In this document: in pieces, positions 45,764 through 55,601 of the stretch
Layout of the letters: each line of letters starts with the position of its first letter
Numbering within the stretch: the first letter of the stretch is position 1
Assembly: GCF_904846625.1 (NCBI RefSeq)
Contig: NZ_CAJHBL010000005.1
Coordinates: 62,001-126,000 of the forward strand
Length of the DNA stretch: 64,000 nt
Direction: 5' to 3'
From: Psychrobacter sp. JCM 18900
GTDB taxonomy: Bacteria; Pseudomonadota; Gammaproteobacteria; Pseudomonadales; Moraxellaceae
Notes under the pieces: generated by a model
The model's database searches: none
What the model saw: only the letters and a program-made list of their open reading frames with translations
Told to the model about the DNA's origin: nothing
Made by a program: the position numbers and the translations under genes

Positions 45764-47617
45764 ATGCCAACATCTCCCCAGCCACGCCGCGTACAGTTGG
45801 ACAAAAAGCCTCCCGTCGAAAAAAAAGAACGGCGGGCACTGCTGTGGGATATTCTAAAAAAACTGGCGGTATTTGCTAAACCTTATCGCTTGCTTATTAT
45901 CGCTACCTTGGCGCTGACCGTATTAGGCTCCTTTACGGCTCAGGTCAATGCGTTTGTACTGCGTTATACCGTCGATACCTTGACCGAAATTGCTACGCTT
46001 GCCGAGCCATGGCAGGCAGGTTTGCGTATGTTAGGTATTATTAGCGCGGTCTTGCTAACTAAAGAGATACTGTCGATATTCATCTCTTTTGGTCAGCGTT
46101 TTTTTGGTGAAAAGATTCGTATCAACTTGTCACGTGACTTGTCCCAAAAAATCATTGAGCGCATCCTTACCTATCGGATGGCGTTTTATACCAGTAGTGA
46201 AAACGACAGTGGTAAATTGCAAACCCGTATTGATTATGGGGTCAGCAGTTTAACCAGCCTCGTGCAAAATTTCTTTATCGACATGCTACCGCTATTTGCC
46301 AATGCAATTGTGGCACTTATCATTATGTTTTCGACCAATTTTTGGGTTGGCATGGTCGGTCTTATTATCATACCCATTTACTTCTTTATCAGCCAAAAGC
46401 AAGCACGGCGTTTGCAAGGGTTTCGTCGGCAGATGCGTGGGTTTCGAGAAGCCAAAAGCGGTTTGGTGATCTCTTTAATTAATTCGATCAGTGTGGTGAA
46501 ATCCTTTGTCCGTGAGTCAATTGAGGCTGAGAAGCACTTAGCCATTCAAAAAGAAATGACCGACAATCAACTACGCATTCGTAGTATTGGCTTTATTTAT
46601 GATGCCATCAAAACCTTTATCGAGCAGATTGGTGTGGTGGTTATCATCCTTCTCACCGCTTATTTTGTGCTAAAAGGCGAGATGACCATTGGCATGATTT
46701 TGTTTCATGTCATGCTATTTCAGAACGTCGCCGCCCCTATCCGTCAATTACACCGCATCTACGACCAGATAAATAATGCATTGACCTATGCCGAAGGTTT
46801 TTTTGATATTTTAGAAGATGACAAACAAGTCGAAAACATCGATGGCATCAGTAGCGAAAACCTCAAAGGTCATATCGAGCTTAAAAACGTTGATTTTACC
46901 TATCCTAATGGCACGCAAGCGCTAAAAAACGTCAGCTTTACTATCAAGCCCAATCGTATCACCGCGTTGGTTGGCCTTTCTGGCGCAGGAAAGAGCACGA
47001 TTATCAATCTATTGGTCAAGTTCTATGCCCCAGACGCTGGTACGATATGCCTAGACGGGCATGATTTGGCCGACTGTGATACCCATGAGTTGCGTCAGCG
47101 TATCGGCCTAGTCCTACAGAGCAATCATATTTTTTCGGGTACGATTAGTGAAAACATCCGCTATGGTGATATGAATGCCAGCGAAGATGACATCATCGTG
47201 GCTGCAAAAAAAGCCTCTATCCACGAGCAGATTATAGGGTTAGCTGATGGCTATGAGAGTACTGCCAAATCCCTATCAGGTGGTCAACAGCAGCGTATCG
47301 CGCTGGCAAGGATGTTTTTAAAAGACCCACCTATTGTGTTTTTGGACGAGCCGACAGCCAGTCTAGATGCTATCGCCAGTCAGCAGGTCAAAAAAAGCCT
47401 AGATCTGATCAAAAAAGACCGTACCGTCATTATGGTCTCGCACAATATCGCTCAAATTATCGATGCCGACGATCTCGTGGTGATAGAAAATGGCGAAGTG
47501 GTTGAGACAGGTACACATGAGGTACTTTATGCCCAACGCGGCAAATACTTTGAAATCTTTAGCGCTATGTCTGATAGCCTAAACTTAGACAAAATCAGCC
47601 AGACCCTAAACGGTTAG
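45764..47617 (+). CDS. ABC exporter, fused permease and ATPase
   Basis: 617 aa. An N-terminal six-helix ABC exporter membrane domain (residues about 35-340) is followed by a complete ATPase domain: Walker A GLSGAGKSTI (about residue 406), signature LSGGQQQR, Walker B PIVFLDEPTAS and switch His in VMVSHN-type IMVSHNIAQI. It resembles MsbA/multidrug half-transporters that work as dimers in the inner membrane. It is 38 bp after prpF and not known to belong to propionate metabolism. The substrate could be lipid or drug-like. Confidence 0.87.
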   Translation: MPTSPQPRRVQLDKKPPVEKKERRALLWDILKKLAVFAKPYRLLIIATLALTVLGSFTAQVNAFVLRYTVDTLTEIATLAEPWQAGLRMLGIISAVLLTKEILSIFISFGQRFFGEKIRINLSRDLSQKIIERILTYRMAFYTSSENDSGKLQTRIDYGVSSLTSLVQNFFIDMLPLFANAIVALIIMFSTNFWVGMVGLIIIPIYFFISQKQARRLQGFRRQMRGFREAKSGLVISLINSISVVKSFVRESIEAEKHLAIQKEMTDNQLRIRSIGFIYDAIKTFIEQIGVVVIILLTAYFVLKGEMTIGMILFHVMLFQNVAAPIRQLHRIYDQINNALTYAEGFFDILEDDKQVENIDGISSENLKGHIELKNVDFTYPNGTQALKNVSFTIKPNRITALVGLSGAGKSTIINLLVKFYAPDAGTICLDGHDLADCDTHELRQRIGLVLQSNHIFSGTISENIRYGDMNASEDDIIVAAKKASIHEQIIGLADGYESTAKSLSGGQQQRIALARMFLKDPPIVFLDEPTASLDAIASQQVKKSLDLIKKDRTVIMVSHNIAQIIDADDLVVIENGEVVETGTHEVLYAQRGKYFEIFSAMSDSLNLDKISQTLNG

Positions 47618-47688
47618 GAATGGTTAATGCTTGCCTAAATCGTTATAATGCCAATCTTTTACTGCCTATTGCCAGAAGCTAGCCCACT

Positions 47689-48315
47689 ATGACTTGTGAA
47701 TTTTCTTTAAAAACCTTTGACGAGCTGACCTCAGTTGATCTGTACCATATCCTAAAGGCGCGCTCGCAAGTGTTTGTCGTCGAACAAAACTGTGCCTATC
47801 AAGATATGGATGAAGTGGATTTTGATTGCTTGCACCTAATCGCTCATCAAAACGCAGCATTGGTTGGCTATTGTCGTATCATTCCACCTGAGTTTAACAA
47901 GTTAAAATCCAATCTATCAGTAGCTGATCCTGCGATTAAGACCAACCACACCGCGATGCCAGCCATCGGTAGAGTGCTTGTACTATCAGAGCATAGAGGT
48001 GATGGTCTAGCACGGCAAATGATGAATCAGGCTATTGCACAGTGCCGCAAAAAGTATGGTAAAAAGCGTCCGATTATCATCTCGGCACAGGTTTACTTAC
48101 TGAGTTTTTATGAGTCGTTAGGTTTTGTACCTGAAGGCGAGCATTATCTCGAGGACAATATCGAGCATGTAAAAATGGTGCTATACGTTGCTAAGAAAAA
48201 CAAAATCAAAAAAGAGAGTACGGACAATGCGTCAACCACGACCAAAGTTTTAAGTTTCCTGCTGTTTATCATGGCCGCTTTGTTTGTTTTAGGTCTGTTG
48301 TACTTAATGATTTAG
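47689..48315 (+). CDS. ElaA-like GNAT acetyltransferase with C-terminal membrane helix
   Basis: 208 aa. Residues 1-165 are an ElaA-type GNAT domain (LYHILKARSQVFVVEQNCAY; IGRVLVLSEHRGDGLARQMM with the acetyl-CoA loop; FYESLGFVPEGEHYLEDNIEH). The remainder is a short linker and a single membrane helix ending at the C-terminus (VLSFLLFIMAALFVLGLLYL). ElaA proteins are normally soluble and about 150 aa, so the tail anchor is unusual. It follows the ABC exporter by 71 bp and may act with it at the membrane. The acceptor is unknown. Confidence 0.82.
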   Translation: MTCEFSLKTFDELTSVDLYHILKARSQVFVVEQNCAYQDMDEVDFDCLHLIAHQNAALVGYCRIIPPEFNKLKSNLSVADPAIKTNHTAMPAIGRVLVLSEHRGDGLARQMMNQAIAQCRKKYGKKRPIIISAQVYLLSFYESLGFVPEGEHYLEDNIEHVKMVLYVAKKNKIKKESTDNASTTTKVLSFLLFIMAALFVLGLLYLMI

Positions 48316-48367
48316 ACCGTTGCTAACGTCTTAATTCTTAACATAATTCAAATTGGTTGTTCCATAT

Positions 48368-48453
48368 TGAGTGTGCTACTTTTAAATGATGACTCCTTTA
48401 AAAGGATGGCTGAGCCAATCAGCTCAGTCTCAGTCAAGGAAGTAGCACACTCA
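48368..48453 (+). promoter_or_regulatory. structured leader immediately before prpD
   Basis: A 14-bp perfect inverted repeat (TGAGTGTGCTACTT 48368-48381; AAGTAGCACACTCA 48440-48453) encloses two smaller ones: TCCTTT-A-AAAGGA (48394-48406) and CTGAGC/GCTCAG (48410-48427). The ribosome site GGATGAGGA begins at the next base. As RNA this is a three-way junction next to the start codon. Confidence 0.6.
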
Positions 48454-48469
48454 GGATGAGGAACTAACC

Positions 48470-50038
48470 ATGTCAAATAATCACTTAGATAACCGTTCAA
48501 ATACAGCCAATGTAGATATAGCCAATTCAAATACAAACGATGCGACGGTAGAGAGTAATGTCCGTCCAGAATATGACAATGAAATTCAAAAAATCGCCGA
48601 TTACGTTCTCAACTATTCAATAGACGAGCAATCCCCAAACCCTACTGATGCGTGGAATACCGCGCGCCACTGTCTAATGGACACGCTTGGCTGCGGTCTA
48701 TTGGCGCTGCGCTTCCCTGAGTGCACCAAGCACTTGGGGCCTGATTGCCCCGATCAAATAACGCCGCATGGCGCTCGCGTCCCTGGCACCTCCTATAGAC
48801 TAGACCCCATTAAGGCCGCTTTTGATATTGGCTGCATGGTGCGCTGGCTTGACTATAACGATACGTGGCTTGCTGCTGAATGGGGCCATCCTTCTGATAA
48901 TCTGGGTGGTATCTTGGCAGTCGCCGACTATATTAGTCAAAAAAATATCAGCCAAGGACAAGCACCATTAACCATGAGAGCAGTGCTTGAAGCCATGATC
49001 ATGGCGCATGAAATTCAAGGCGTACTGGCACTCGAAAACTCATTTAACCGTGTGGGGCTCGATCATGTATTTTTGGTCAAGTTGGCATCAACAGCCGTCG
49101 TCGCCAAGCTATATCAGCTGTCCCGTGAGCGCATCATGGCAGCGATTTCACAAGCCATCGTCGATGGTCAAGCACTGCGCACCTATCGGCATGCACCCAA
49201 TGCTGGCAGCCGAAAATCATGGGCAGCAGGTGATGCAACCAGTCGTGCGGTACGTCTGGTAGATATAACGGCACGTGGTGAAATGGGTATTCCTGGCGCA
49301 TTAACCGCACCGCAGTGGGGATTCTATGATGTGCTATTTAGCCATACCAATAAGGATCTAGCGACAAAGCCTGAAGACGATCGTCGCTTTAAATTCCAGC
49401 GGGATTTTGGTAGTTACGTGATGGAAAATATCTTATTTAAAATAAGCTTTCCGGCTGAGTTTCATGCGCAAACTGCTTGTGAAGCGGCCGTTATTTTGCA
49501 CCCACATATCAAAGGCAGAATTGACGATATCGAGAGAATTGTCCTAACCACACATGACTCAGCGATTCGAATCATTTCAAAAGAAGGCGCCCTTGCGAAT
49601 CCAGCAGATCGAGATCACTGCTTGCAGTATATGGTGGCTGTGCCGCTGCTGACAGGCGATCTAATGGCAGAGAGCTATGAAGACGACTATCACGAGCAGC
49701 ATTTGTCAATCGATGAGCTACGTAGCAAGATGGTTGTAGAAGAAAACGCGCAGTATTCAAAAGACTATCATGACCCAAGCAAGCGCTCTATTGCCAACGC
49801 CATTCAAGTATTTTTTAACGATGGCAGCAGTACAGAAAAAGTGGCTGTTGAATATCCTATCGGGCATAAACGCCGGCGAGCTGAGGGCATCCCTGTACTG
49901 GAAGCAAAGTTCCGCGCCAGTCTGGCCACTCGATTTATCGAGAGTCGTTGTCAGCATATCGTTGAGTTATGCGACGAGCAAGAAAGACTGGAGCAGACGC
50001 CTGTTAATGAGTTTATGGCGCTGTTTGAAGCGTATTAA
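48470..50038 (+). CDS. prpD: 2-methylcitrate dehydratase PrpD
   Basis: 522 aa; the first 35 or so residues are an Asn/Thr-rich extension not seen in typical PrpD (about 483 aa). The MmgE/PrpD family core is clear: [68 protein letters not shown] and [18 protein letters not shown]. It dehydrates 2-methylcitrate without an Fe-S cluster. The genome thus has both PrpD and the AcnD/PrpF route. It is separated from prpF by the ABC exporter and acetyltransferase genes and has a structured leader of its own. Confidence 0.92.
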   Translation: MSNNHLDNRSNTANVDIANSNTNDATVESNVRPEYDNEIQKIADYVLNYSIDEQSPNPTDAWNTARHCLMDTLGCGLLALRFPECTKHLGPDCPDQITPHGARVPGTSYRLDPIKAAFDIGCMVRWLDYNDTWLAAEWGHPSDNLGGILAVADYISQKNISQGQAPLTMRAVLEAMIMAHEIQGVLALENSFNRVGLDHVFLVKLASTAVVAKLYQLSRERIMAAISQAIVDGQALRTYRHAPNAGSRKSWAAGDATSRAVRLVDITARGEMGIPGALTAPQWGFYDVLFSHTNKDLATKPEDDRRFKFQRDFGSYVMENILFKISFPAEFHAQTACEAAVILHPHIKGRIDDIERIVLTTHDSAIRIISKEGALANPADRDHCLQYMVAVPLLTGDLMAESYEDDYHEQHLSIDELRSKMVVEENAQYSKDYHDPSKRSIANAIQVFFNDGSSTEKVAVEYPIGHKRRRAEGIPVLEAKFRASLATRFIESRCQHIVELCDEQERLEQTPVNEFMALFEAY

Positions 50039-50076
50039 ATTTATGGCTTAACAGTACGCTAACGTCAGCTTAACGG

Positions 50077-50868
50077 CTACCAAGGTATCGACTCTCCAGC
50101 CCAATCGACAAAACTGCCTGACTGGGTAGCAGTCATACCTGAGAGCACTTCCAATAAGCACTCCGCGCTATACGCTGGCGAGAATAAATGCCCTTCAGCG
50201 ACATTGCCTTGAAATGGTGCAGACAACTGAGTATTTACGGTGCCTGGTTGCATAACGACCACACACACATTTTTAAGTGATCTGCCCCATTCGATACTCA
50301 GGTTTTTCATGCCCATATTGAGCGCCGCCTTGCTCATTCTATAGCTATACCAACCGCCTAGCTTATTGTCAGTGATACTACCGACGCGGGCTGATACGGT
50401 AGCAAAAACGGCAGGATGATTGACGCTTCGATTAGCCTTGGCAAGCAACGGTTTGATGTGTTTGGCTATCAGCAAACTTGCTAGGGCATTGATTTGCATG
50501 TTTTGCAAAAAGAACTCCGTCTCTATCTGTCGCAAGGCCTTTTCTGGCTGCGCTGTCTCTGTATGTAGTAACCCCACGCAGTTGATTACCCAATCCACAT
50601 GACCGACCGTCTGTTTGATGGTATCGGCAGCTTTTTTAATGCTGTCCTCATCACTGACATTCATTGGCAGCCAGTGCAGGTTTTCTGCTTCAATATTCGG
50701 CTCATTGCGATGATAAGTAGCAAATACTTGTGTGCGATGGCTTTGATGAGATTGACTGTCCGTTTGACTCACAGTCGTTGTGTGTATTAGCTGCTGCACC
50801 ATGGCCTGACCAATACCGCCTGTTCCGCCGATGATAAGATAGGTTTTATTATTCATTTCGTTATTCAT
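50077..50868 (-). CDS. short-chain dehydrogenase/reductase
   Basis: 263 aa. The SDR NAD(P) site is YLIIGGTGGIGQAMV at the N-terminus, NCVGLLH stands for the NAG motif, and the catalytic pair is in WYSYRMSKAALNMG (Tyr-x-x-x-Lys, about residue 177), with a Ser in the ATVSARVGS strand. It resembles the CsgA/sniffer-like C-factor subgroup. The substrate is unknown. It is convergent with prpD (38 bp apart) and divergent from the DUF2868 gene. Confidence 0.85.
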   Translation of the reverse strand: MNNEMNNKTYLIIGGTGGIGQAMVQQLIHTTTVSQTDSQSHQSHRTQVFATYHRNEPNIEAENLHWLPMNVSDEDSIKKAADTIKQTVGHVDWVINCVGLLHTETAQPEKALRQIETEFFLQNMQINALASLLIAKHIKPLLAKANRSVNHPAVFATVSARVGSITDNKLGGWYSYRMSKAALNMGMKNLSIEWGRSLKNVCVVVMQPGTVNTQLSAPFQGNVAEGHLFSPAYSAECLLEVLSGMTATQSGSFVDWAGESIPW

Positions 50869-51087
50869 ATGCCACCTTCCTTTTTTTGATAGGTTTCTTT
50901 AATACGCTTTTTGACACGATTGGGTTTCATTTATTCATTTTGGCTGACTTTATAAGCGTTTACTATGATAAAAATAATACAAGTCATCCTTATTCTATAT
51001 AAGCTACAATAATCTATAACGATTAAAACGCGCATTTTTTGCTTCTCATTTCTTATATCGACGCCTTCATACGGATATTATCGCATT

Positions 51088-52488
51088 ATGCTATCACCCC
51101 AAGACCAACTGACCGAGCTGGTACGTGCTTTAGAGACCGATCAGCACGTCTTTGCCACTGACCCGTTATTAATCACGGAAAAGCTACAGGGCGAGGACGG
51201 TATGCCTATCCAAAAGCTGTATCGACGGGCGTCACGTATAGACAGCAACGGGGCGCTTGCACGTGTACTGGGTAAGATTGACGGCCGTATAAAGGGCATC
51301 ATGATCGTTATGAGCGTGGTGTGGTGTATCTCAGGGTTTTTGGGGTTATTCACGCTATTGCAGTCTAATGTTGTGAACTTCTTTTATGTGTTGGTCTGTC
51401 TACTTGGTTTTCATACCATTATGCTTGGTGGCTGGCTTGTCATGACCCTTGTCAATCGAGATCAGCAATCACCCAGTTGGTTTGCGAGCTTTGTCAGTCC
51501 AAGTTATCTCATACGTGGTAAGGATGATGTGACCAAAGCGGCCGTCGATCTGTATGAGCGGCAGTTGCAGCACAGTGGTATGCGTTGGTATTTGGGGCGG
51601 TTTAGCCATCAGTTGTGGCTTGCGACATTGACCGGTATGCTACTTGCGATTATATTTTTGCTGGTTGTACGTCAGTATAGCTTTAGCTGGGAGTCAACCT
51701 TACTCTCTGATCAAGCGCTTGTGAGCTTGACTCAAGTATTAGGCTGGCTACCTAGTATGGTGGGATTTGGTGTGCCAGACAGTACAGCGATCGCACAGAG
51801 CAGGCTTGTCACCGAAGCCATGCCGCTGTCTGTTGCACGGCAATGGGCGGGGTTACTAGTTGGTAGCTTGCTAATGTACGGCATTGTACCGCGAGCGATA
51901 GCATGGGCGTTCTGTGCATTGATGTTCCGCCGCAAAAAAATGCGTTTGGATATCAAACAACCCTATTATCAAAAAATCCTAAATTTTTGGCAGCGGCATG
52001 TGGTTGATGCTGATGATTTTACTGAGGCGCCAGCACCTATCGCACCAAAGGCGACGGTCAGTGCGGGCAAGAAATTAGTTGCTCTGCTTGAATACCCTGC
52101 AGATCAGGACAAATGGTGGCAGTCAGGGCTTGATGGCAGCAGCCATAGTCTTGAACAATCAAGCGAGGTTGAGAATTTTGGTATCGTTGATGACCGTGAT
52201 GATATGGCACGGCTCAAAAATTACTTAGATGGGCATCCTGTGCAAGTCTTGCTTGGCATTCATAGTAACGCATTACCCGACCGCGGTACGCTACGCAAAC
52301 TCGATCAAATCGCTGCTCACGCCAAAGATGGGCTTATCGTACAACTGCTTAGTGATAACAGCGTTTCTACAGGGTTGACTGATGCTCGTACCGATGATGA
52401 GCCATTAGACAAACAAGTGGTTCGTTATCAGCAGTGGCAAACGGCGCTCTCTGCACGAAAAATTGGCTTGGTTGATATAGATACTTAA
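51088..52488 (+). CDS. DUF2868 family membrane protein
   Basis: 466 aa with four or five membrane helices (for example MIVMSVVWCISGFLGLFTLL near residue 75, FYVLVCLLGFHTIMLGGWLV near 110, LATLTGMLLAIIFLLVV near 178 and LLVGSLLMYGIVPRAIAWAF near 255) and a soluble C-terminus. DUF2868 proteins are commonly encoded directly next to DUF3482 GTPases. Here that GTPase gene lies 1.4 kb downstream with a sterol-desaturase family gene between them. The role is unknown; a membrane partner of the GTPase is the natural inference. Confidence 0.83.
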   Translation: MLSPQDQLTELVRALETDQHVFATDPLLITEKLQGEDGMPIQKLYRRASRIDSNGALARVLGKIDGRIKGIMIVMSVVWCISGFLGLFTLLQSNVVNFFYVLVCLLGFHTIMLGGWLVMTLVNRDQQSPSWFASFVSPSYLIRGKDDVTKAAVDLYERQLQHSGMRWYLGRFSHQLWLATLTGMLLAIIFLLVVRQYSFSWESTLLSDQALVSLTQVLGWLPSMVGFGVPDSTAIAQSRLVTEAMPLSVARQWAGLLVGSLLMYGIVPRAIAWAFCALMFRRKKMRLDIKQPYYQKILNFWQRHVVDADDFTEAPAPIAPKATVSAGKKLVALLEYPADQDKWWQSGLDGSSHSLEQSSEVENFGIVDDRDDMARLKNYLDGHPVQVLLGIHSNALPDRGTLRKLDQIAAHAKDGLIVQLLSDNSVSTGLTDARTDDEPLDKQVVRYQQWQTALSARKIGLVDIDT

Positions 52489-52688
52489 CACATTCTAATT
52501 TTTGATCTGTTACTCATATCTTAAATTATCATTATGACTAGCATGATATACAATAAATAAATATTATAGGTCTATCACCTTAAACAGGTCTAAAGACTTA
52601 TTGATATAACAGTTGTTAAGATACGTTTTGATAGCTGTGACATCATATCAAGATGACAAGGATGTTTTATAGTGGCTAGGAGCCCAAG

Positions 52689-53660
52689 ATGGCAGCAGAC
52701 AACTCACTTATGACCTTAGGTCAGTATGGTCAACTATTGGATGGTTACCAAGAGGTATTAAACCAAAGTATCTTAACGGCTGCGCCAGAGTCATGGCAGC
52801 CAATGCTGGCGAGCATTCTACCTGCGTATTGGCAAGAGTGGCTGCTACCGCTGGCTGGTGGCCCATTTTTCTTATTATTTTTAGCAGAATGGTTCTATCA
52901 GTCCAAGCGCGGCAATGGTAAAAGCTTTAGTTGGCGTCGTGCGATGACCAATTTTAGCTTGGGCGGCTCTTATCTAGGGTTTGAATTGATTGTCCAAGCG
53001 CTTATCGTCATACCTATCTGCTTATGGTTATATCAATATCGCTTATTTACTATTGAGGTGACATGGCTTACCGCTATCCCTATATTCGTTGCGGTTGAGT
53101 TTAGCTATTACTGGTTCCATCGCGCGTCACACCGTATGAATTGGTTTTGGTCAGCGCATGTCGTGCATCATTCAGATGACCATATGAATCTATCCACTGC
53201 TATGCGTCAAAGCCTGTTGTACTCAGTGACGGGATGGTGGCTATTCTTTGTCCCGCTGATGATGTTGGGCGTACATCCTGTCTGGGTATTCTTCTTTTAT
53301 GCGTTAGATTTGATTTATCAATTCTTTATCCATACCGAAACAGTAGGAAAATTTCCAAAATGGATTGAGTATGTTTTTGATACCCCATCCAATCACCGCG
53401 CCCACCATGGCACCAATAATGAATATATTGACCAAAATTACGGCGGCGTGCTCATTATTTTTGATCGCTGGTTTGGCACTTATGTAGAAGAAGATACCGC
53501 CAATAACCCCGTCCAATATGGTGCCGTTGGTGAAGCCAGTCATGACAATATCGTCAGCCTGATATTTGGGGTTTTTTACCGTATGTGGCAGCGGTTTTTT
53601 CGTGCCAAAGGGCTTAAGAAAAAGCTAAAGGTACTGCTGCGTCCACCAAGTGCTGTCTAA
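52689..53660 (+). CDS. sterol desaturase/fatty acid hydroxylase family protein
   Basis: 323 aa with four or so membrane helices and the di-iron histidine motifs of the family: WFHRASHRM, SAHVVHHSDDHMN and SNHRAHHGTNN, with a further His in FFIHTE. It should hydroxylate or desaturate a lipid at the membrane. The substrate is not evident. It interrupts the usual DUF2868-DUF3482 gene pair, with 200-bp and 239-bp gaps on its sides, so it likely has its own promoter. Confidence 0.87.
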   Translation: MAADNSLMTLGQYGQLLDGYQEVLNQSILTAAPESWQPMLASILPAYWQEWLLPLAGGPFFLLFLAEWFYQSKRGNGKSFSWRRAMTNFSLGGSYLGFELIVQALIVIPICLWLYQYRLFTIEVTWLTAIPIFVAVEFSYYWFHRASHRMNWFWSAHVVHHSDDHMNLSTAMRQSLLYSVTGWWLFFVPLMMLGVHPVWVFFFYALDLIYQFFIHTETVGKFPKWIEYVFDTPSNHRAHHGTNNEYIDQNYGGVLIIFDRWFGTYVEEDTANNPVQYGAVGEASHDNIVSLIFGVFYRMWQRFFRAKGLKKKLKVLLRPPSAV

Positions 53661-53675
53661 TATAGTCAATTCTCT

Positions 53676-53753
53676 ATACATTGGATACGATGTCAGTCTC
53701 GCTTAGCCTACTATTTGTAGTGCTTTCACTCGTCTTCCTTGTATCTAATGTAT
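53676..53753. repeat. imperfect 13-bp inverted repeat after the sterol-desaturase family gene
   Basis: ATACATTGGATAC (53676-53688) and GTATCTAATGTAT (53741-53753) match at 12 of 13 positions with a 52-bp interior. There is no T-run. It could be a small repeat element or a processed mRNA end. Confidence 0.45.
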
Positions 53754-53899
53754 ATTGAACCGACTAGAGCATGATTACAAATGCGTGGACTACGATTTAT
53801 GATATGACAATACGCATTCATAACCAATACCCAATCAGATTTGTTTTACAATAAATGGCTACTGTGTGTTGTTACCATCAATAAATATAAGACGTTACT

Positions 53900-55576
53900 A
53901 TGAATAATGACAATAAAAATAATCATGAGAATGATAAGCCTGCAGGTCTCTTTGCGGACAAAGCTTATGAGCCAGCCCCTGATGTCTCAAGTATTCCTTC
54001 AGACAACACCTCAAAATCCACAGTAGCTAAGTCAATAGCTACTCAGGATAATCAACCTGTATCAACCGATACATCAGCAACGACAGCACCAGTGTCAAGG
54101 ATGGCAAAGAAAACCATTGCCAGTGGTGAACCGCTCAAATTAGCCGTCGTTGGTCATACCAATACGGGTAAAACCTCTATACTGCGCACTTTATTGCGAG
54201 ACGTATATTTCGGTGAAGTCAAAAACGAAGCGGCGACCACGCGTCACGTCGAGCAAGCACAGCTGACAGACAGTCGCACTGGTGAGGTGCTGGTAGCACT
54301 ATACGATACGCCTGGTCTGGAAGATGCTTCAGGGCTTATGGACTGGCTAGAGGATAATACTGCCAGTCGTCGTGATGGTATTGAGCGCCTGCAGCAGTTT
54401 TTGGCGGCGGATGTCGCTCAAGGTGCAGACAGTTATGACTTGCCCTATGATTATAGTCAAGAAGCCAAAGTAATTCGTCAGCTGCTGACAAGTGATATGG
54501 CCATTTATGTGGTAGATGCTCGTGAGCCTGTATTGGGTAAATACAAAGATGAGCTAGCGATTTTGTCTTGGGCTGCGATTCCTGTGATGCCTGTTTTTAA
54601 TTTCACGGACAGTCAGAATGCCAATATCGACGATTGGCAGACGATGCTGGCAAGACGCAATCTGCATATCTCAACGCGTTTCGATTCGGTCGCGTTTGAG
54701 TTTGAAGATGAGATGCGTCTATGGAAAAACCTAGCCACCATGCTTACTCACTCTGAAATGCTTGAGCAGCTGATGCAACGACGGACGGAAGACTGGGCGC
54801 AGCTCTATGATGAGGCCAACATCATCATAGCTGATTTTTTATTGAATGTTGCTGCCTTTGTACGCGAGATCAATGAAGATGACGACCCACTTCCTGTCTT
54901 AGAACAAATGCAAGAAGCGGTCAGGCAAAGTGAGCGTGCGATGCAGCACAATCTCCTTAACCTTTATAAGTTTTATGACAATGCGGTTGCAGCAACACCG
55001 CTTGAACTACAAGCCTATCAACAAGACCCATTCGACCCTGAGCTTCTCAAAAGCTACGGCATTCGTACCACTTCTGGGGCAGCAGCTGGTGCGCTTCTAG
55101 GACTAGGTATCGATGCAGCAGCCCTAGGTATGACTCTGGGATTGGGTGCCGCTATAGGTGGTATTGCAGGCGGGCTGCTATCGAATACCAGCAGTATTGC
55201 CGATAGGATTACTGGGGTAAAACGCTTGTATATTGATCCTGCAACGTTAACATTGCTAGCCACGCGAGCATTAGACTTGCTAACTGCCCTACGTCATCGT
55301 GGTCATGCTGCTACAGACGCCACTCAGTTATTATATAAGGGCGAAAATAGCAGTCTTGGAACGTCGTTAACTGACGACGGTGACCATGCAGATGAAGACA
55401 ATAATCCAATTACTGTATGGCCAGCACACAAATTACCAAGCGAACTCAAAAAAGCACGTGGTAAACCACAATGGTCGTCGCTTAGTAGCGGCAAGTCTGA
55501 ACAAGCTCAGTTATTACGCACAGACATGGCATGGTCTCTATCAGGTAAGTTACAGTCGTATAAGCGTGAGTCATAA
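53900..55576 (+). CDS. GTPase with DUF3482 domain
   Basis: 558 aa. A hydrophilic N-terminal tail (residues 1-75) precedes an Era/EngA-like GTPase domain: G1 VVGHTNTGKTSI (about residue 85), G3 YDTPGLEDASG, and a Thr-containing switch (NEAATTRHVEQAQ). The usual G4 NKxD is replaced by something like VFNFTDSQN. The DUF3482 half follows, containing a Gly/Ala-rich hydrophobic segment (GALLGLGIDAAALGMTLGLG, about residues 397-416) that may insert in or lie on the membrane. It probably works with the DUF2868 protein. It is convergent with the ArsA-like gene (25 bp apart). Confidence 0.87.
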   Translation: MNNDNKNNHENDKPAGLFADKAYEPAPDVSSIPSDNTSKSTVAKSIATQDNQPVSTDTSATTAPVSRMAKKTIASGEPLKLAVVGHTNTGKTSILRTLLRDVYFGEVKNEAATTRHVEQAQLTDSRTGEVLVALYDTPGLEDASGLMDWLEDNTASRRDGIERLQQFLAADVAQGADSYDLPYDYSQEAKVIRQLLTSDMAIYVVDAREPVLGKYKDELAILSWAAIPVMPVFNFTDSQNANIDDWQTMLARRNLHISTRFDSVAFEFEDEMRLWKNLATMLTHSEMLEQLMQRRTEDWAQLYDEANIIIADFLLNVAAFVREINEDDDPLPVLEQMQEAVRQSERAMQHNLLNLYKFYDNAVAATPLELQAYQQDPFDPELLKSYGIRTTSGAAAGALLGLGIDAAALGMTLGLGAAIGGIAGGLLSNTSSIADRITGVKRLYIDPATLTLLATRALDLLTALRHRGHAATDATQLLYKGENSSLGTSLTDDGDHADEDNNPITVWPAHKLPSELKKARGKPQWSSLSSGKSEQAQLLRTDMAWSLSGKLQSYKRES

Positions 55577-55601
55577 ATTACTAGCGAACTATCTATGCAC
55601 C

